64,000 nucleotides of DNA, from assembly GCA_963675435.1 (NCBI GenBank), contig OY776216.1, forward strand, positions 2,232,001 to 2,296,000. The letters are read 5' to 3'. The translations under genes were made by a program, and so were the position numbers. Shown piece after piece: positions 37,082 through 46,777 of the stretch (the first letter of the stretch is position 1; each line of letters begins with the position of its first letter). This DNA is from Saccharicrinis sp963675435. GTDB taxonomy: Bacteria > Bacteroidota > Bacteroidia > Bacteroidales > Marinilabiliaceae. The notes under the pieces were generated by a model, which saw only the letters and a program-made list of their open reading frames with translations, was not told where the DNA came from and did no database searches.

Positions 37082-38212
37082 ATGGATAAAAAGGGCTACA
37101 TATCAAGGATTCGTGAGGATTTAAAAGCGGAGCGTAAGCACTCTAAAACCACTATTGAAAGCATTGCCAAAAGCTTCGGTATTGCCAATAAAAACTTGGT
37201 GAAAGAATTTACCGAACTGGCAATAATCCTTAACGCAAGAGAGATTGCACACGATAGTTCGCTTACCACTTACGAAAAGTACCTTGATATTGTAGCCCTG
37301 TATCAATCACAGGTTAATCTATCCATGCGAACAAGCATGAGTGTATTGATGCAGCAATATTCCACTCCGGCACCCATTTCGTTCCTGGCATCGAGTTATA
37401 TTTTAAAATCAGGTAGTTTATCAGGCTACAAGGCTTTCAAAAACATCGTAAAAGGAAGCACTAAGGGCAAAATTGTCGGCAATGCTCACCTTACCAATGA
37501 CAAAAAAGACTTTCCAAAATACTTAGAACCATCGGCAGGGAATGGACTTTTAACCATTGCTTTGCCCTATCACTATACCCATGTTAACGAGTTGGATGAT
37601 GTAAGGCTTGCCAACCTGAAAGAACAACCTTTTGCTAAGGTCAGCTCTTGGGATGCTTTAAAACCTCCGGCAGCTTATGACAGAGCCTTTGACGGTGTAG
37701 TAACTAATCCACCTTTCGGTTCACTTTCTCAACCTGAACTTTTTGGAAAGTTTAAAATCAAGCGATTAGAACATGCAATGGCATTAAACGCTTTGCGTTG
37801 CATGAAGGATGATGGTAAGGCAGCCATTATCATTGGCGGTCATACCACTTGGGACGAACAAGGTCGTGTAACCGCAGGGACTAACCGCATTTTCCTAAAT
37901 TACCTCTATCACTTTTACAACGTTGAAGATATAATCCCGATTAATGGCAAAAAGCTTTACTCCAGACAAGGAACTTCAATCAATACAAGATTAATTCTGA
38001 TTGATGGAGCAAAAGCTGTTCCCGATGGAGCAGCTCCACTTAAAAATAAATTGCACAGCACCGTTGTCAATACCCACGAAGAACTTTGGGATAGGGTTCA
38101 ACTTCAACCATCTCCAGAAACTCTTACGCAAATCAACCAGAACATTGCCAGGATAAGAGCAAAAGCAATTCTCATAAAACAGAAGCAGTATGAAACAAAC
38201 AATAGCATTTAG
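37082..38212 (+). CDS. N6-adenine-type DNA methyltransferase paired with strawberry-notch helicase
   Basis: Starting at ATG 37082, the protein has 376 residues. A helical N-terminus is followed by the SAM-binding motif EPSAGNGL (about 149-156) and the catalytic NPPF (209-212, VVTNPPFGSL). This is the pattern of amino-methyltransferases. It ends with ARIRAKAILIKQKQ, a peptide shared with the next two proteins. It overlaps the helicase gene by 23 bases. Such methylase-helicase pairs are known in large phages and plasmids, where they modify or remodel the element's DNA. Confidence 0.82.
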   Translation: MDKKGYISRIREDLKAERKHSKTTIESIAKSFGIANKNLVKEFTELAIILNAREIAHDSSLTTYEKYLDIVALYQSQVNLSMRTSMSVLMQQYSTPAPISFLASSYILKSGSLSGYKAFKNIVKGSTKGKIVGNAHLTNDKKDFPKYLEPSAGNGLLTIALPYHYTHVNELDDVRLANLKEQPFAKVSSWDALKPPAAYDRAFDGVVTNPPFGSLSQPELFGKFKIKRLEHAMALNALRCMKDDGKAAIIIGGHTTWDEQGRVTAGTNRIFLNYLYHFYNVEDIIPINGKKLYSRQGTSINTRLILIDGAKAVPDGAAPLKNKLHSTVVNTHEELWDRVQLQPSPETLTQINQNIARIRAKAILIKQKQYETNNSI

Positions 38213-41200
38213 TAAGAACAGCATTACCATTAAGTTTGGTAGCGTTCCACCAAAACATATATCGGCAAGGCTTATTGAATTAGGTTTTAAAACCACCAAC
38301 AATAAAAGCTTTGTCCGCACCCAAAAGCTGGCTCAGAATGAACATGAGTATTTACAAGGAATGTTCGGTCATAAAGGGCTGGGTATGGCTTATATCCCCA
38401 CAGCCGAAAAAGGTTTTATCCTGGATACAACAGTTCCCGATTCGATGGGACACGAAATGCACATCGCTATCCGAAAAGTAAAGAAAAGTATCGGAATGCC
38501 TTTGTTTGACTACGTTGCCGAGAAACTCGATTACAATAATGACGAGCTTGTTAAGTCGCTATCATGCGAACAGATTGATGCCGTTTCTTTGGCTATTTAC
38601 AATATCGAGAAGCGTGGCCAGGGTATCATTGTTGGCGACCAAACAGGTATAGGCAAAGGAAGAACCGCAGCAGCTTTAATCCGCTACGGTGTTAAAAGTG
38701 GTCTGCAACCTGTATTCCTTTCGGAAAAGCCCAACCTGTTTACAGACCTATATCGTGATTTATCAGATATTGGAAGTTCTGCTCTGGTTCCGTTCATCGT
38801 GAACACCAAAGAGAGTAAAACCAATGTGAAGGATAAAAGCGGAGAAGTCATATATACAGCTCCCGAAAAGCCAACACAAGAAAGGATTATAAAGAGCAAG
38901 CAAGTTCCCAACAACTACAACTTTGTTTGTGCCACCTATTCGCAGTTCAATCAATCGAAAAAGCCAGCCAAACAAGAGTTCTTAAATGCTGCAAGTATTG
39001 GTAATATCATCATAATGGATGAAGCTCATAACGCTTCGGGAAGCTCCAATACAGGTGAATTTATGCAAGATGTGTTAAGGCAAACCAAAGGAGTTTGTTT
39101 CTTGTCAGCCACCTTTGCAAAGCGACCTGATAACATGCCGATTTACGCTCAAAAAACCTCAATGAGTGACGCCAATATGAGTAAAGAGGATTTGGTTGAA
39201 GCGATTACTAAAGGCGGTGTAGCATTACAGGAAGTGTTAGCAGCCCAATTGGTTTCCGAGGGACAAATGATTAGGCGTGAACGTTCTTTTGAAGGTGTGG
39301 AAGTGAATTACATTGAACTGAAAGAAAAAGCCCAGCAGCAAGCCGAAACAGCCGATAAAATAACCTCCATCATCCGTGATATTATCGGGTTTCAGGAGAA
39401 GTACATCAATAAACAGGTTGATGAGCTTGATAAGATTGCAGCAGCCGAAAGCAAAGAAGTTGAAACACGCAAAGGAACAGAGAAAGCAGGGGTTGATAAT
39501 ATTCCGTATTTCTCAAAGGTCTTTAATGTAATCAATCAGTTACTTTTTAGTCTGAATGCCTCAGATGTTGCTGACCATGCTATCAAAAGGTTAAAAGAAG
39601 GTAAGAAACCAATCATTGCCTTTGCTTCCACAATGGGAAGCTTTTTAGAAGGAATGGCAAAGCCTGATGATGTGATTAATGGTGACTTCTCAACCGTTTT
39701 GGAAAAGGGGTTGGATTCAGTTCTTCGTTATACCGAAAAGGATATTGATGGAGAATCACAGGGCAAACAATTCAATATTGCCGATTTATCCGAAGATGCT
39801 CAATTGGCTTACTATGATATTATCAGGCGAATCGAACAGGCTTCAACAAGTATCACTATCAGCCCTCTGGACCTTATTATCCAAAAGATAAAAGAAGCTG
39901 GCTATTCAGTTGGTGAAGTTACAGGTAGAAAGCTTTGTGTGCAGTACAATTCCATCAAGGCAAAGAATACAACAGCTTTAGTGATGAGCCGAAAAAAGGA
40001 AAACACAGCCGATTTGTTTCGTCAATTCAACGACAATGAAATCGACTGCTTACTGATTAATCAAAGTGGTTCAACAGGAGCTTCGGCACATGCCATTGTC
40101 ACCGATAAAGTGCCAGCCGAAAAGGTGAAGCAGCGTGTGATGGTGATACTCCAACCTGAACTGAACATCAACACCGAGATTCAGAAACGTGGACGTATCA
40201 ACCGTACAGGACAGATAATGAAACCAATTTACGATTACATTATTTCGTCTATTCCTGCACAAAAACGGTTTATGATGATGCTTAAAAAGAAGCTGAAATC
40301 ATTGGATGCCAACACCACTTCCAACCAAAAGAGCAGCAAATCACAATTAGAATCCGATGACTTTTTAAATAAGTACGGTGACAAAGTGGTTCGCCAATAC
40401 ATGTTGGAGAATGAGGAACTAAATAAAGCTCTGGACAATCCACTCAAATTTGAGGGAAAAGACAGCGATGAAACCCCATCCGAAGGTGATGCTTCAAAAG
40501 TAACAGGTCGTGTGGCTGTTTTATCGGTTAAGGAACAGGAGAAGTTTTATCAGGAAGTCATTGAGCGATATAACGACTATGTGGAATACCTCAAGCAAGC
40601 CGATGAATACGACCTTGAAGTGGAAGTCCTGAATCTAAAAGCGGAATCCCTTGAAAAGCGTGTTGTGATTGCTGGAAAAGGTGGTCGTTCCGTATTTGGT
40701 AACGATACCTATTTGGAAAAGTGCGAATGTAACGTACTGAAAAAACCGTATGGCAAGGCAGAACTTGAAAAGCTAATTCAAAAGCAACTAAGTGGTAAAC
40801 ACCCCGATAGTATTTCCGAAGAAATAGTTTCGGCTCACGAAAAGTTCGTTCAAAACAAGCTAACGGACGATTTAAAGGCATTGGAAGAAAAATACAAAGA
40901 CCTTTTTAATGGTATTACCGATGAGAAAGGCTATCAAAAAATACCTGTATATGACAAGGCAGCACAGAAGGATTACATCGCTGAAAGAACCGAAGAAATT
41001 CAGGAAGGTAAACAAGCCGAGATTACTAAGACCAAAACACAAAGCGAAAACCGTAAACGCTACCTGAACAACTTTTTCAAGTTCTTCAAAGTCGGTCATG
41101 GTTATTTTTATCCGGCAGTAAGTTTTGAAACCGATAGTAGCGATAATTCATACTGCGTTTTTCTTGGTTTTGATATTAACCCCAAACGCAAGACCCCTTA

Positions 41201-42137
41201 TGCTCCATCATCGGTGAAGCTTCGCTTTGCCATTTCAGACAGTCGTAAATACATCGTACTCCCTGCATCGGGTGATACCGCAAAAGAAATTGAGCGTGTG
41301 ATGAGCCGTAGTATGCAGCTTACCACAGGACAAAAGGAAAGCCTGATTGAGCGTTGGGATGAAGCCATTAAAGATTTCACAGCAGACCGACAAATCCGCT
41401 ATATCGTAACTGGGAATATTCTTCAAGGGTCTGCCGATTTCCCCGGTAAGTTGGTAAGCTTCACAACCAAAGGTAGAGGTGTTCAGAAAGGTATATTAAT
41501 GAGTGAGGGATGGTCGCCAGACAATAATGATAATAAGGCAGACAACTATGTTGTTGCTCCAATAGCCAAACTACAAAAGCACATTATGAGCCTTCGCAAT
41601 GGAGCTACCATTGCCACCGAAAACAGGATTACAATAGCCAGGCATTATGATGGCACTTTTAAGGTTATCATGCCAAAAACCAAAACGCATATTCCCATTT
41701 ATACCGATAAAGAAGTGGTAAAGCTCCTGGTTAATAATCGGGATGGTTTTGAAATGGTATCGGGCAATATGAAGGCTTCGGTTGAAGAAAGCAAAATGCC
41801 TAAACTTCTTAATCTGCTAGGTGAGCGGTTCAGTCTTTCGGTAAAAATCCCACGACATTATTACGATGAGTTTTTGGATAAGGGAACAAAGCGTAGCAAC
41901 ACAACAGATAGCCTTACTAATGAGGCAATGAAGATGTTTGAGCAAGACAAAAAGGAATTTCCCAAACGACTGGCCAAACAAAAGCAATCCGCAACCAAAG
42001 GCAAGAAAATAAGCATTGACAAGGGAAAGCAATTGACACTTGTGAAGCTTCGAGCAAAGGCAATCCTGATAAAGCAAAAACAACTTCGGGCGGTTGCCGG
42101 GCTTGGTACTCATCCTAAAATCAAGACCATACTATGA
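38190..42137 (+). CDS. Strawberry-notch-type superfamily 2 helicase
   Basis: The 1315-residue protein has Walker A GDQTGIGKG (149-157), DEAH at 277-280 (IIIMDEAHNASG), motif III FLSATFAKRP, and the strawberry-notch C-terminal block LINQSGSTGASAH followed by EIQKRGRINRTGQ with the arginine finger region. About 500 further residues are charged and mixed. The C-terminus carries KLRAKAILIKQKQ, then AVAGLG. It overlaps the methylase by 23 bases and the next gene by four. Probably an ATP-driven DNA translocase in element replication or packaging. Confidence 0.88.
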   Translation: MKQTIAFSKNSITIKFGSVPPKHISARLIELGFKTTNNKSFVRTQKLAQNEHEYLQGMFGHKGLGMAYIPTAEKGFILDTTVPDSMGHEMHIAIRKVKKSIGMPLFDYVAEKLDYNNDELVKSLSCEQIDAVSLAIYNIEKRGQGIIVGDQTGIGKGRTAAALIRYGVKSGLQPVFLSEKPNLFTDLYRDLSDIGSSALVPFIVNTKESKTNVKDKSGEVIYTAPEKPTQERIIKSKQVPNNYNFVCATYSQFNQSKKPAKQEFLNAASIGNIIIMDEAHNASGSSNTGEFMQDVLRQTKGVCFLSATFAKRPDNMPIYAQKTSMSDANMSKEDLVEAITKGGVALQEVLAAQLVSEGQMIRRERSFEGVEVNYIELKEKAQQQAETADKITSIIRDIIGFQEKYINKQVDELDKIAAAESKEVETRKGTEKAGVDNIPYFSKVFNVINQLLFSLNASDVADHAIKRLKEGKKPIIAFASTMGSFLEGMAKPDDVINGDFSTVLEKGLDSVLRYTEKDIDGESQGKQFNIADLSEDAQLAYYDIIRRIEQASTSITISPLDLIIQKIKEAGYSVGEVTGRKLCVQYNSIKAKNTTALVMSRKKENTADLFRQFNDNEIDCLLINQSGSTGASAHAIVTDKVPAEKVKQRVMVILQPELNINTEIQKRGRINRTGQIMKPIYDYIISSIPAQKRFMMMLKKKLKSLDANTTSNQKSSKSQLESDDFLNKYGDKVVRQYMLENEELNKALDNPLKFEGKDSDETPSEGDASKVTGRVAVLSVKEQEKFYQEVIERYNDYVEYLKQADEYDLEVEVLNLKAESLEKRVVIAGKGGRSVFGNDTYLEKCECNVLKKPYGKAELEKLIQKQLSGKHPDSISEEIVSAHEKFVQNKLTDDLKALEEKYKDLFNGITDEKGYQKIPVYDKAAQKDYIAERTEEIQEGKQAEITKTKTQSENRKRYLNNFFKFFKVGHGYFYPAVSFETDSSDNSYCVFLGFDINPKRKTPYAPSSVKLRFAISDSRKYIVLPASGDTAKEIERVMSRSMQLTTGQKESLIERWDEAIKDFTADRQIRYIVTGNILQGSADFPGKLVSFTTKGRGVQKGILMSEGWSPDNNDNKADNYVVAPIAKLQKHIMSLRNGATIATENRITIARHYDGTFKVIMPKTKTHIPIYTDKEVVKLLVNNRDGFEMVSGNMKASVEESKMPKLLNLLGERFSLSVKIPRHYYDEFLDKGTKRSNTTDSLTNEAMKMFEQDKKEFPKRLAKQKQSATKGKKISIDKGKQLTLVKLRAKAILIKQKQLRAVAGLGTHPKIKTIL

Positions 42138-44455
42138 CCGAGAAAGAGTTTTATAAAAAGTACAAAGCCATTCACAAGGATATTCGTACCAAAGGAAAAT
42201 CAAAGGCTTCCATTATAGCTAATGGTTTCAAAGAGGCCGTTAATGTCAATGCTTTGCCCATTTATAAAGGTTTTGAAAAAGCAACTGATATTATTGCCAC
42301 TCGCTACAAACCGAGAAAGGGTGACTTCGTTTGGATTCTACCCAAACAAGGCTTCATTGAAGGTCGAAATGGCTACAAAACAGAGCAAGGTTACAAGCCA
42401 AATCCCAATGATGGATTCTTCATTATCAGCGATGATTGGTCTTTATACGAAAACTACTGCGCCAACTTAGCAACCCCGAACGATGACCTTGGAGATATTG
42501 ATACAGAGGTTGAAAAGGCTTTACAGGAGAAGCAAAAGAACCGGGAGATTAAAGATGCCGGAAAGCGTGTTCATGGTTCCAGGAAAGAACAAGCCATGTA
42601 CAACAAGCTTATCAGCAGTAGCGATTTAAACAGCATCGAACAAGATGAAGCTACCGCTATTGAGTTGGTTAAAAAGGATAAGGTATTTCCAAAGGTTGAC
42701 CCACAAGCTGAAAAAGAAAATGGTACGGATTCAGGTTGTGCCTTTTTGAAAGTAAAGGTTCGTCAGGCATTCCCGGCAAAACCACATGCCAACACCAAAG
42801 AAGCCAGGGAGCAATATGTGAAGATGGCGGAGGCTTTTGCAAAAGTTCTTTCTGATGCAATTTCAATTACGGATTTACAACAACTCGATACCATTGCCAA
42901 TAATGGTGAGATTGTGGGTAAACATGATTTTGGAATGATATTCGGTAAAGCACTTCGTAATATTGTCTTTACCATCAAGGGCTATCGGACTACATCTGCG
43001 GTTAAGGAAACCTACATGAAAGCCCACCAATATTCAGGTATCTCCAAAGAACAAGCTACCCCTCATTCAAAAAGGTTGAAAGAATACACCGACAAGCGGA
43101 TTAAACGCCAACAGGACTGTATTGATTCGGCAAAGCAAATCCTTTCTCCTGCCGATATGAAACGCCATAAGCAAAACGACCTGACTTTTCAGGGAGGTAT
43201 GTTGAGTAGCGTTCGGACTGTGGAGGACTATGTAAGGTATGTTACTCAGGTTTGCACAAGGTTTATCAATGATGCAAAAAGAGAATACGATGAACAAAAA
43301 GAACGATTCCCATACAAGGAATTTAAACCTGATTGGAGCTGGGCAGAAACAAAGAAAACGAGCAAATCTAAAAGTAGTAGCAAGCCTAAAATAGAAGCCG
43401 TACCGCTATCATACATCAAACGCACAGGTGGTTTATTGATTGAAGAAGCGGATGAAAATACGGTTATCAAGAAGCTTCATTTTAAATCACTCACATTAGG
43501 AAACTATGTGAAGGATGATGAAGCCAGGGAACATATTCGCCACTTTGTTGCAGCCATCGTTGATTTATGCGAGGTTCTTGACATCAGCCTATCCATAAAC
43601 GAAGCCCTGGCTATTGCTTTCGGTGCTTTTGGTCGTGGAGGAAAGGCAATGGCTACCTATTACCCGACACGACAGCTTATCAACCTGACCAAACGAAATG
43701 GTGACGGTTCAGTAGCCCATGAGTGGGGACATTTCTTTGACCATTACTTAAATGGCTTGGAATTATCCACCAAACCACTACGTTCAGAAAGCTATCTGAA
43801 TACCATCATTGAAAGTTTAGGGTACAAGAAAAAGTACTTTATCGGAGGTAAGTCTTCACCAACAAAAGATTGGTTCAAAGACATTTTGAAAACAGCCATT
43901 AAAAAGGCTGTTCCTGATACGATTATGCACCAGAGTATTGCTCAATTGATTGTAATGCTTCGCTTTGGTTATTATGCTTTGGAAGATAAAGCAGTAAGCT
44001 ACAATGATTTTGATGAGACTAAGAAACGAAGAACCGACAGCTACTTGTATCACTACTCCAAACTTCAAGGTGCTTATTGGAAGGATATTGCAGAGATGTT
44101 TGCCCGAAGTTTTGAATGCTATGTGTACGACAAGCTAAAGGAAAAGGATCGGGTAAACAACTATCTGGTATCAGGTGGAATGTTCTCTCATCCTGTTTAT
44201 CCGCAAGGTCAGGAACGCATTTACATCAATAAGTGCTTTGACAACCTGATTTATGCCATTAAGGAGCATTTATCCATTAAATCATTTGAGCCATTTACCG
44301 ATAAGCGCGCCGATGAATACATCGACCTGACCGACAAAGGCAGCGTGAATAAAGGTGTGATAGTGGGCAAAGAGCGCAAACTCAAACTAGCCAAAATCAG
44401 GGCTAAAGCAATTCGCATTAAACAGAAACAAGCCCTTGCGAAGGGTAGCGAATAA
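42134..44455 (+). CDS. LPD1-domain (HEWGH metallopeptidase-like) polyvalent protein
   Basis: The 773-residue protein has a helical N-terminal half and, near residue 529, the zinc-peptidase-like motif VAHEWGHFFDHYL preceded by YYPTRQLINLTKRNGDGS. This matches the LPD1 domain of large polyvalent proteins in phages and conjugative elements. It ends AKIRAKAIRIKQKQ, the peptide shared with the two upstream proteins. ATGA overlap with the helicase gene indicates coupling. Whether it is an active protease is unknown. Confidence 0.8.
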   Translation: MTEKEFYKKYKAIHKDIRTKGKSKASIIANGFKEAVNVNALPIYKGFEKATDIIATRYKPRKGDFVWILPKQGFIEGRNGYKTEQGYKPNPNDGFFIISDDWSLYENYCANLATPNDDLGDIDTEVEKALQEKQKNREIKDAGKRVHGSRKEQAMYNKLISSSDLNSIEQDEATAIELVKKDKVFPKVDPQAEKENGTDSGCAFLKVKVRQAFPAKPHANTKEAREQYVKMAEAFAKVLSDAISITDLQQLDTIANNGEIVGKHDFGMIFGKALRNIVFTIKGYRTTSAVKETYMKAHQYSGISKEQATPHSKRLKEYTDKRIKRQQDCIDSAKQILSPADMKRHKQNDLTFQGGMLSSVRTVEDYVRYVTQVCTRFINDAKREYDEQKERFPYKEFKPDWSWAETKKTSKSKSSSKPKIEAVPLSYIKRTGGLLIEEADENTVIKKLHFKSLTLGNYVKDDEAREHIRHFVAAIVDLCEVLDISLSINEALAIAFGAFGRGGKAMATYYPTRQLINLTKRNGDGSVAHEWGHFFDHYLNGLELSTKPLRSESYLNTIIESLGYKKKYFIGGKSSPTKDWFKDILKTAIKKAVPDTIMHQSIAQLIVMLRFGYYALEDKAVSYNDFDETKKRRTDSYLYHYSKLQGAYWKDIAEMFARSFECYVYDKLKEKDRVNNYLVSGGMFSHPVYPQGQERIYINKCFDNLIYAIKEHLSIKSFEPFTDKRADEYIDLTDKGSVNKGVIVGKERKLKLAKIRAKAIRIKQKQALAKGSE

Positions 44456-44489
44456 TTAAACGTGTACTAAAAACTTAATATCAGATAGT

Positions 44490-45356
44490 ATGAAATTAAC
44501 AATCAAAAACTACAAGGAAGCCACCAAAAATATTGACTTCAAAAAATTGCCGGAAGCAGCACAGGAAGCACATAAAGAGTTCGATTCATTTGCTGATTTC
44601 TACAATGAGGATAAGGACATTAAAGAGATGCTTGATAATCATTTAAAAATCATTGAACCATACCTAAAGGGTTCAGAAAAAAAAAGTCCTGCACCTAAGA
44701 AAGCACCAGCGAAGAAGAAGACTCCTTCGTTACAAAAATCGACAAAAAATGTGACGAAAAAAGCTGCACCAAAGCGAACTTCAACAAAGAAAACGGCAGC
44801 TCCACGAAAGGCACAACGAAAACCCATCGAGGTTGATTTGATGCCATTGGAGATTAAGGTAATCAGGCGTTATCTGAACTTTCATAATAAGAAAGTATCC
44901 GAACGTCAGGTTTCGCTATTGTATAAGGTAATTCAAAAGGCAGCCACAGAAAAGACCATTCGCAAAACAAGCAAGTACGCCTCTGAAATTAAAAGTATTA
45001 GCAATGATTTGATTAAGACTTACAAGGATATGAATGGTACTTGCAAGTTTGAGGTTCCGGATTCGTTATACACGAAGCTGAAAAAAATAGTGGATGATTA
45101 TGGCGTTACTCCGGCAGTTGCATTGATTAAAAGGTTCATTAATCTGTATGGTAATATCACCAAAGCAAAAGCTCAACGCTTGCTTACCACGGTTACCAAC
45201 TCATTAAAAAACGGTAAGGTTGACAAGTCTGATAAGGAATTTGAACAGGTGAAAAACGTTCAAAAGCATTTGCATGATTATCTGGAGAGCGACAAACTGC
45301 TTGTTACCAATGTTCAGCTTAAAGGATTACAGGGAATTGCCGGATTGGGAAAGTAA
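44490..45356 (+). CDS. Histone H1-like Lys/Ala/Pro-rich DNA-binding protein
   Basis: The 288-residue protein has an acidic helical head (1-60), an H1-like linker (residues about 65-115, repeated KKxPAPKKAPAKKK and AAPKRTSTKK) and a helical C-terminal domain of about 170 residues, ending LKGLQGIAGLGK. The linker should bind DNA without sequence preference, so a genome-condensing or replication-accessory role is likely. The GLG ending resembles motifs in the structural proteins. Confidence 0.65.
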   Translation: MKLTIKNYKEATKNIDFKKLPEAAQEAHKEFDSFADFYNEDKDIKEMLDNHLKIIEPYLKGSEKKSPAPKKAPAKKKTPSLQKSTKNVTKKAAPKRTSTKKTAAPRKAQRKPIEVDLMPLEIKVIRRYLNFHNKKVSERQVSLLYKVIQKAATEKTIRKTSKYASEIKSISNDLIKTYKDMNGTCKFEVPDSLYTKLKKIVDDYGVTPAVALIKRFINLYGNITKAKAQRLLTTVTNSLKNGKVDKSDKEFEQVKNVQKHLHDYLESDKLLVTNVQLKGLQGIAGLGK

Positions 45357-45358
45357 AT

Positions 45359-45388
45359 GCCACTACTTCAATGCCCAAAAGTAGTGGC
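45359..45388 (+). promoter_or_regulatory. Perfect 9-bp hairpin enclosing the start codon of the RecA-like ATPase gene
   Basis: GCCACTACT (45359-45367) and AGTAGTGGC (45380-45388) pair exactly; the 12-base loop contains the ATG at 45371. No T-run follows, so termination is unlikely. The structure may control translation start, or simply be coincidence. Confidence 0.45.
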
Positions 45389-46003
45389 TTTCAAAACAGG
45401 GCATTTAATCCCGGCACCACAAGAACCGCAGTCATCGCATCCGACCAGGTTGTATTGGCAAACGACCTTGCCAAGATGAATTTTAAGACCATCTCAATCA
45501 AGGGAAAGTTCGGCAAACTATTAGGTAAGCTGTATATCCCATTCTATATAATGATTTACGGCTCACGCTTTCATGGTAAAAGTACAGTTGCTCTGATGCT
45601 TGCCGATGAATTGGTAAAGCAACATGGTTATAAAGTCCTGTATGTAGCCAATGAAGAAGGTGCAAAAGGAACAATGCAGGAGAAAGTGGTAAGGCTTGGA
45701 ATTAACAGCCCAATAGGAATCATCGAAGATTACAATCCAAAATTGTTTAGGGATTACGATGTAGTATTTATCGACAGTACCCAAACGACCGATATTTCTC
45801 ACGAGGAATTTAAAGAGCTGAAGAAACAGTTTCCGAACACCTCATTTGTAATCATCAATCAGGCAAACCGAGACGGAAGCTCCAAAGGCGGAACAAAGTG
45901 GGAACATATAGTGGATGCCATTATGCACATCGAAAACCAAAGTGCCACAATGGAGAAAAACCGCTTTCCGGAGGGTAGTACAGAAACCATTAAAATCTTT
46001 TAG
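45371..46003 (+). CDS. RecA/RadA-like P-loop ATPase
   Basis: The 210-residue protein has Walker A YGSRFHGKST (63-72), a strand VLYVANEEG like the RadA/KaiC Glu motif, and Walker B DYDVVFIDST (about 128-137) with a glutamine-rich sensor FVIINQANRD. The compact RecA core without extra domains suits a small recombinase, loader or packaging ATPase. The first Gly of Walker A is followed by an unusual SRFH. It lies between the H1-like protein and the lysis genes. If the element is a tailless virus, this would be the leading candidate for its genome-handling ATPase. Confidence 0.75.
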   Translation: MPKSSGFQNRAFNPGTTRTAVIASDQVVLANDLAKMNFKTISIKGKFGKLLGKLYIPFYIMIYGSRFHGKSTVALMLADELVKQHGYKVLYVANEEGAKGTMQEKVVRLGINSPIGIIEDYNPKLFRDYDVVFIDSTQTTDISHEEFKELKKQFPNTSFVIINQANRDGSSKGGTKWEHIVDAIMHIENQSATMEKNRFPEGSTETIKIF

Positions 46004-46004
46004 C

Positions 46005-46337
46005 ATGGAAGAAATGACAATTAAATTCTATTGGCTGATAATTGGAGCTTTCAGTTCGCTTATCGTTGGTGTAGTTTCTTTCATCATCCGCAATGCCATT
46101 TCAAAGAACGCCACAAAAGAAACGGTGGATGCTAAAACCGATTTATTGGAAAAGGATATTCAGCACTTGACTAAGGAGCTTGCTTCATGCGAAAACAAAT
46201 TTACGGTACTGCATAAACGAATATCTGATTTAAGGGACAGCTCCAAGGAAATTTATGTGAGCAAAGAACTATTTCACCAAACCATTAAGCAGCTTAATGA
46301 AAAGCTCGATACCATTTTAAAATTTGTAGAACGATGA
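46005..46337 (+). CDS. Single-helix membrane protein with coiled coil (lysis-associated)
   Basis: I start at ATG 46005, one base after the previous stop. Residues 8-29 (FYWLIIGAFSSLIVGVVSFII) form one membrane helix, followed by a coiled coil (about 45-105). The layout resembles XhlA-type haemolysin or holin partners and spanin-like proteins of phages. It lies directly upstream of the holin-like gene. Confidence 0.62.
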   Translation: MEEMTIKFYWLIIGAFSSLIVGVVSFIIRNAISKNATKETVDAKTDLLEKDIQHLTKELASCENKFTVLHKRISDLRDSSKEIYVSKELFHQTIKQLNEKLDTILKFVER

Positions 46338-46366
46338 CAGGCAATGCCTGAGATAATTATAAACCG

Positions 46367-46777
46367 ATGAAGCTATTTAAAAAATTAGCAGGAAATGCAA
46401 CGGCAGAAACCTTAAAAGAGGGAACGAAGCTCATAGATGAAATATTCACCACTCAGGAAGAAAAGCTCCAGGGGAAAATGGAACTCTTTAAGATGGCAGT
46501 AGCTGATAGGAGTTCGGCCAGGGAGATGTATCAAAAAGACAGTTGGCTTCAAAAAGCCTTTGCAATTTTCTTCTTGCTTGCTTGGTGTGCATTGACTTTC
46601 GTAATGCTGCACTACTTCATTTTCGATACTATTCAGCTTGATGATTGGCAAATCGCTTTTGTAAGCAGTATCAACGGTGGAATATCCACCAAACTAAGCA
46701 CCATTATTGACTTTCTTTTCGGTGGTGCAATTTCAGAAGTAAACAATGTCAAACTTAAAAACAGACGTAAACAATGA
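46367..46777 (+). CDS. Holin-like protein (GTA/3-TM holin type)
   Basis: The 136-residue protein has a soluble head (MKLFKKLAGNATAETL...), the conserved DRSSAREMYQKDSWLQK block, then membrane helices around residues 63-82 and 88-115 and a basic tail. This is the pattern of 3-TM phage holins of Bacteroidota and gene-transfer agents. It overlaps the muramidase gene by four bases, the usual holin-endolysin arrangement. Confidence 0.75.
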   Translation: MKLFKKLAGNATAETLKEGTKLIDEIFTTQEEKLQGKMELFKMAVADRSSAREMYQKDSWLQKAFAIFFLLAWCALTFVMLHYFIFDTIQLDDWQIAFVSSINGGISTKLSTIIDFLFGGAISEVNNVKLKNRRKQ

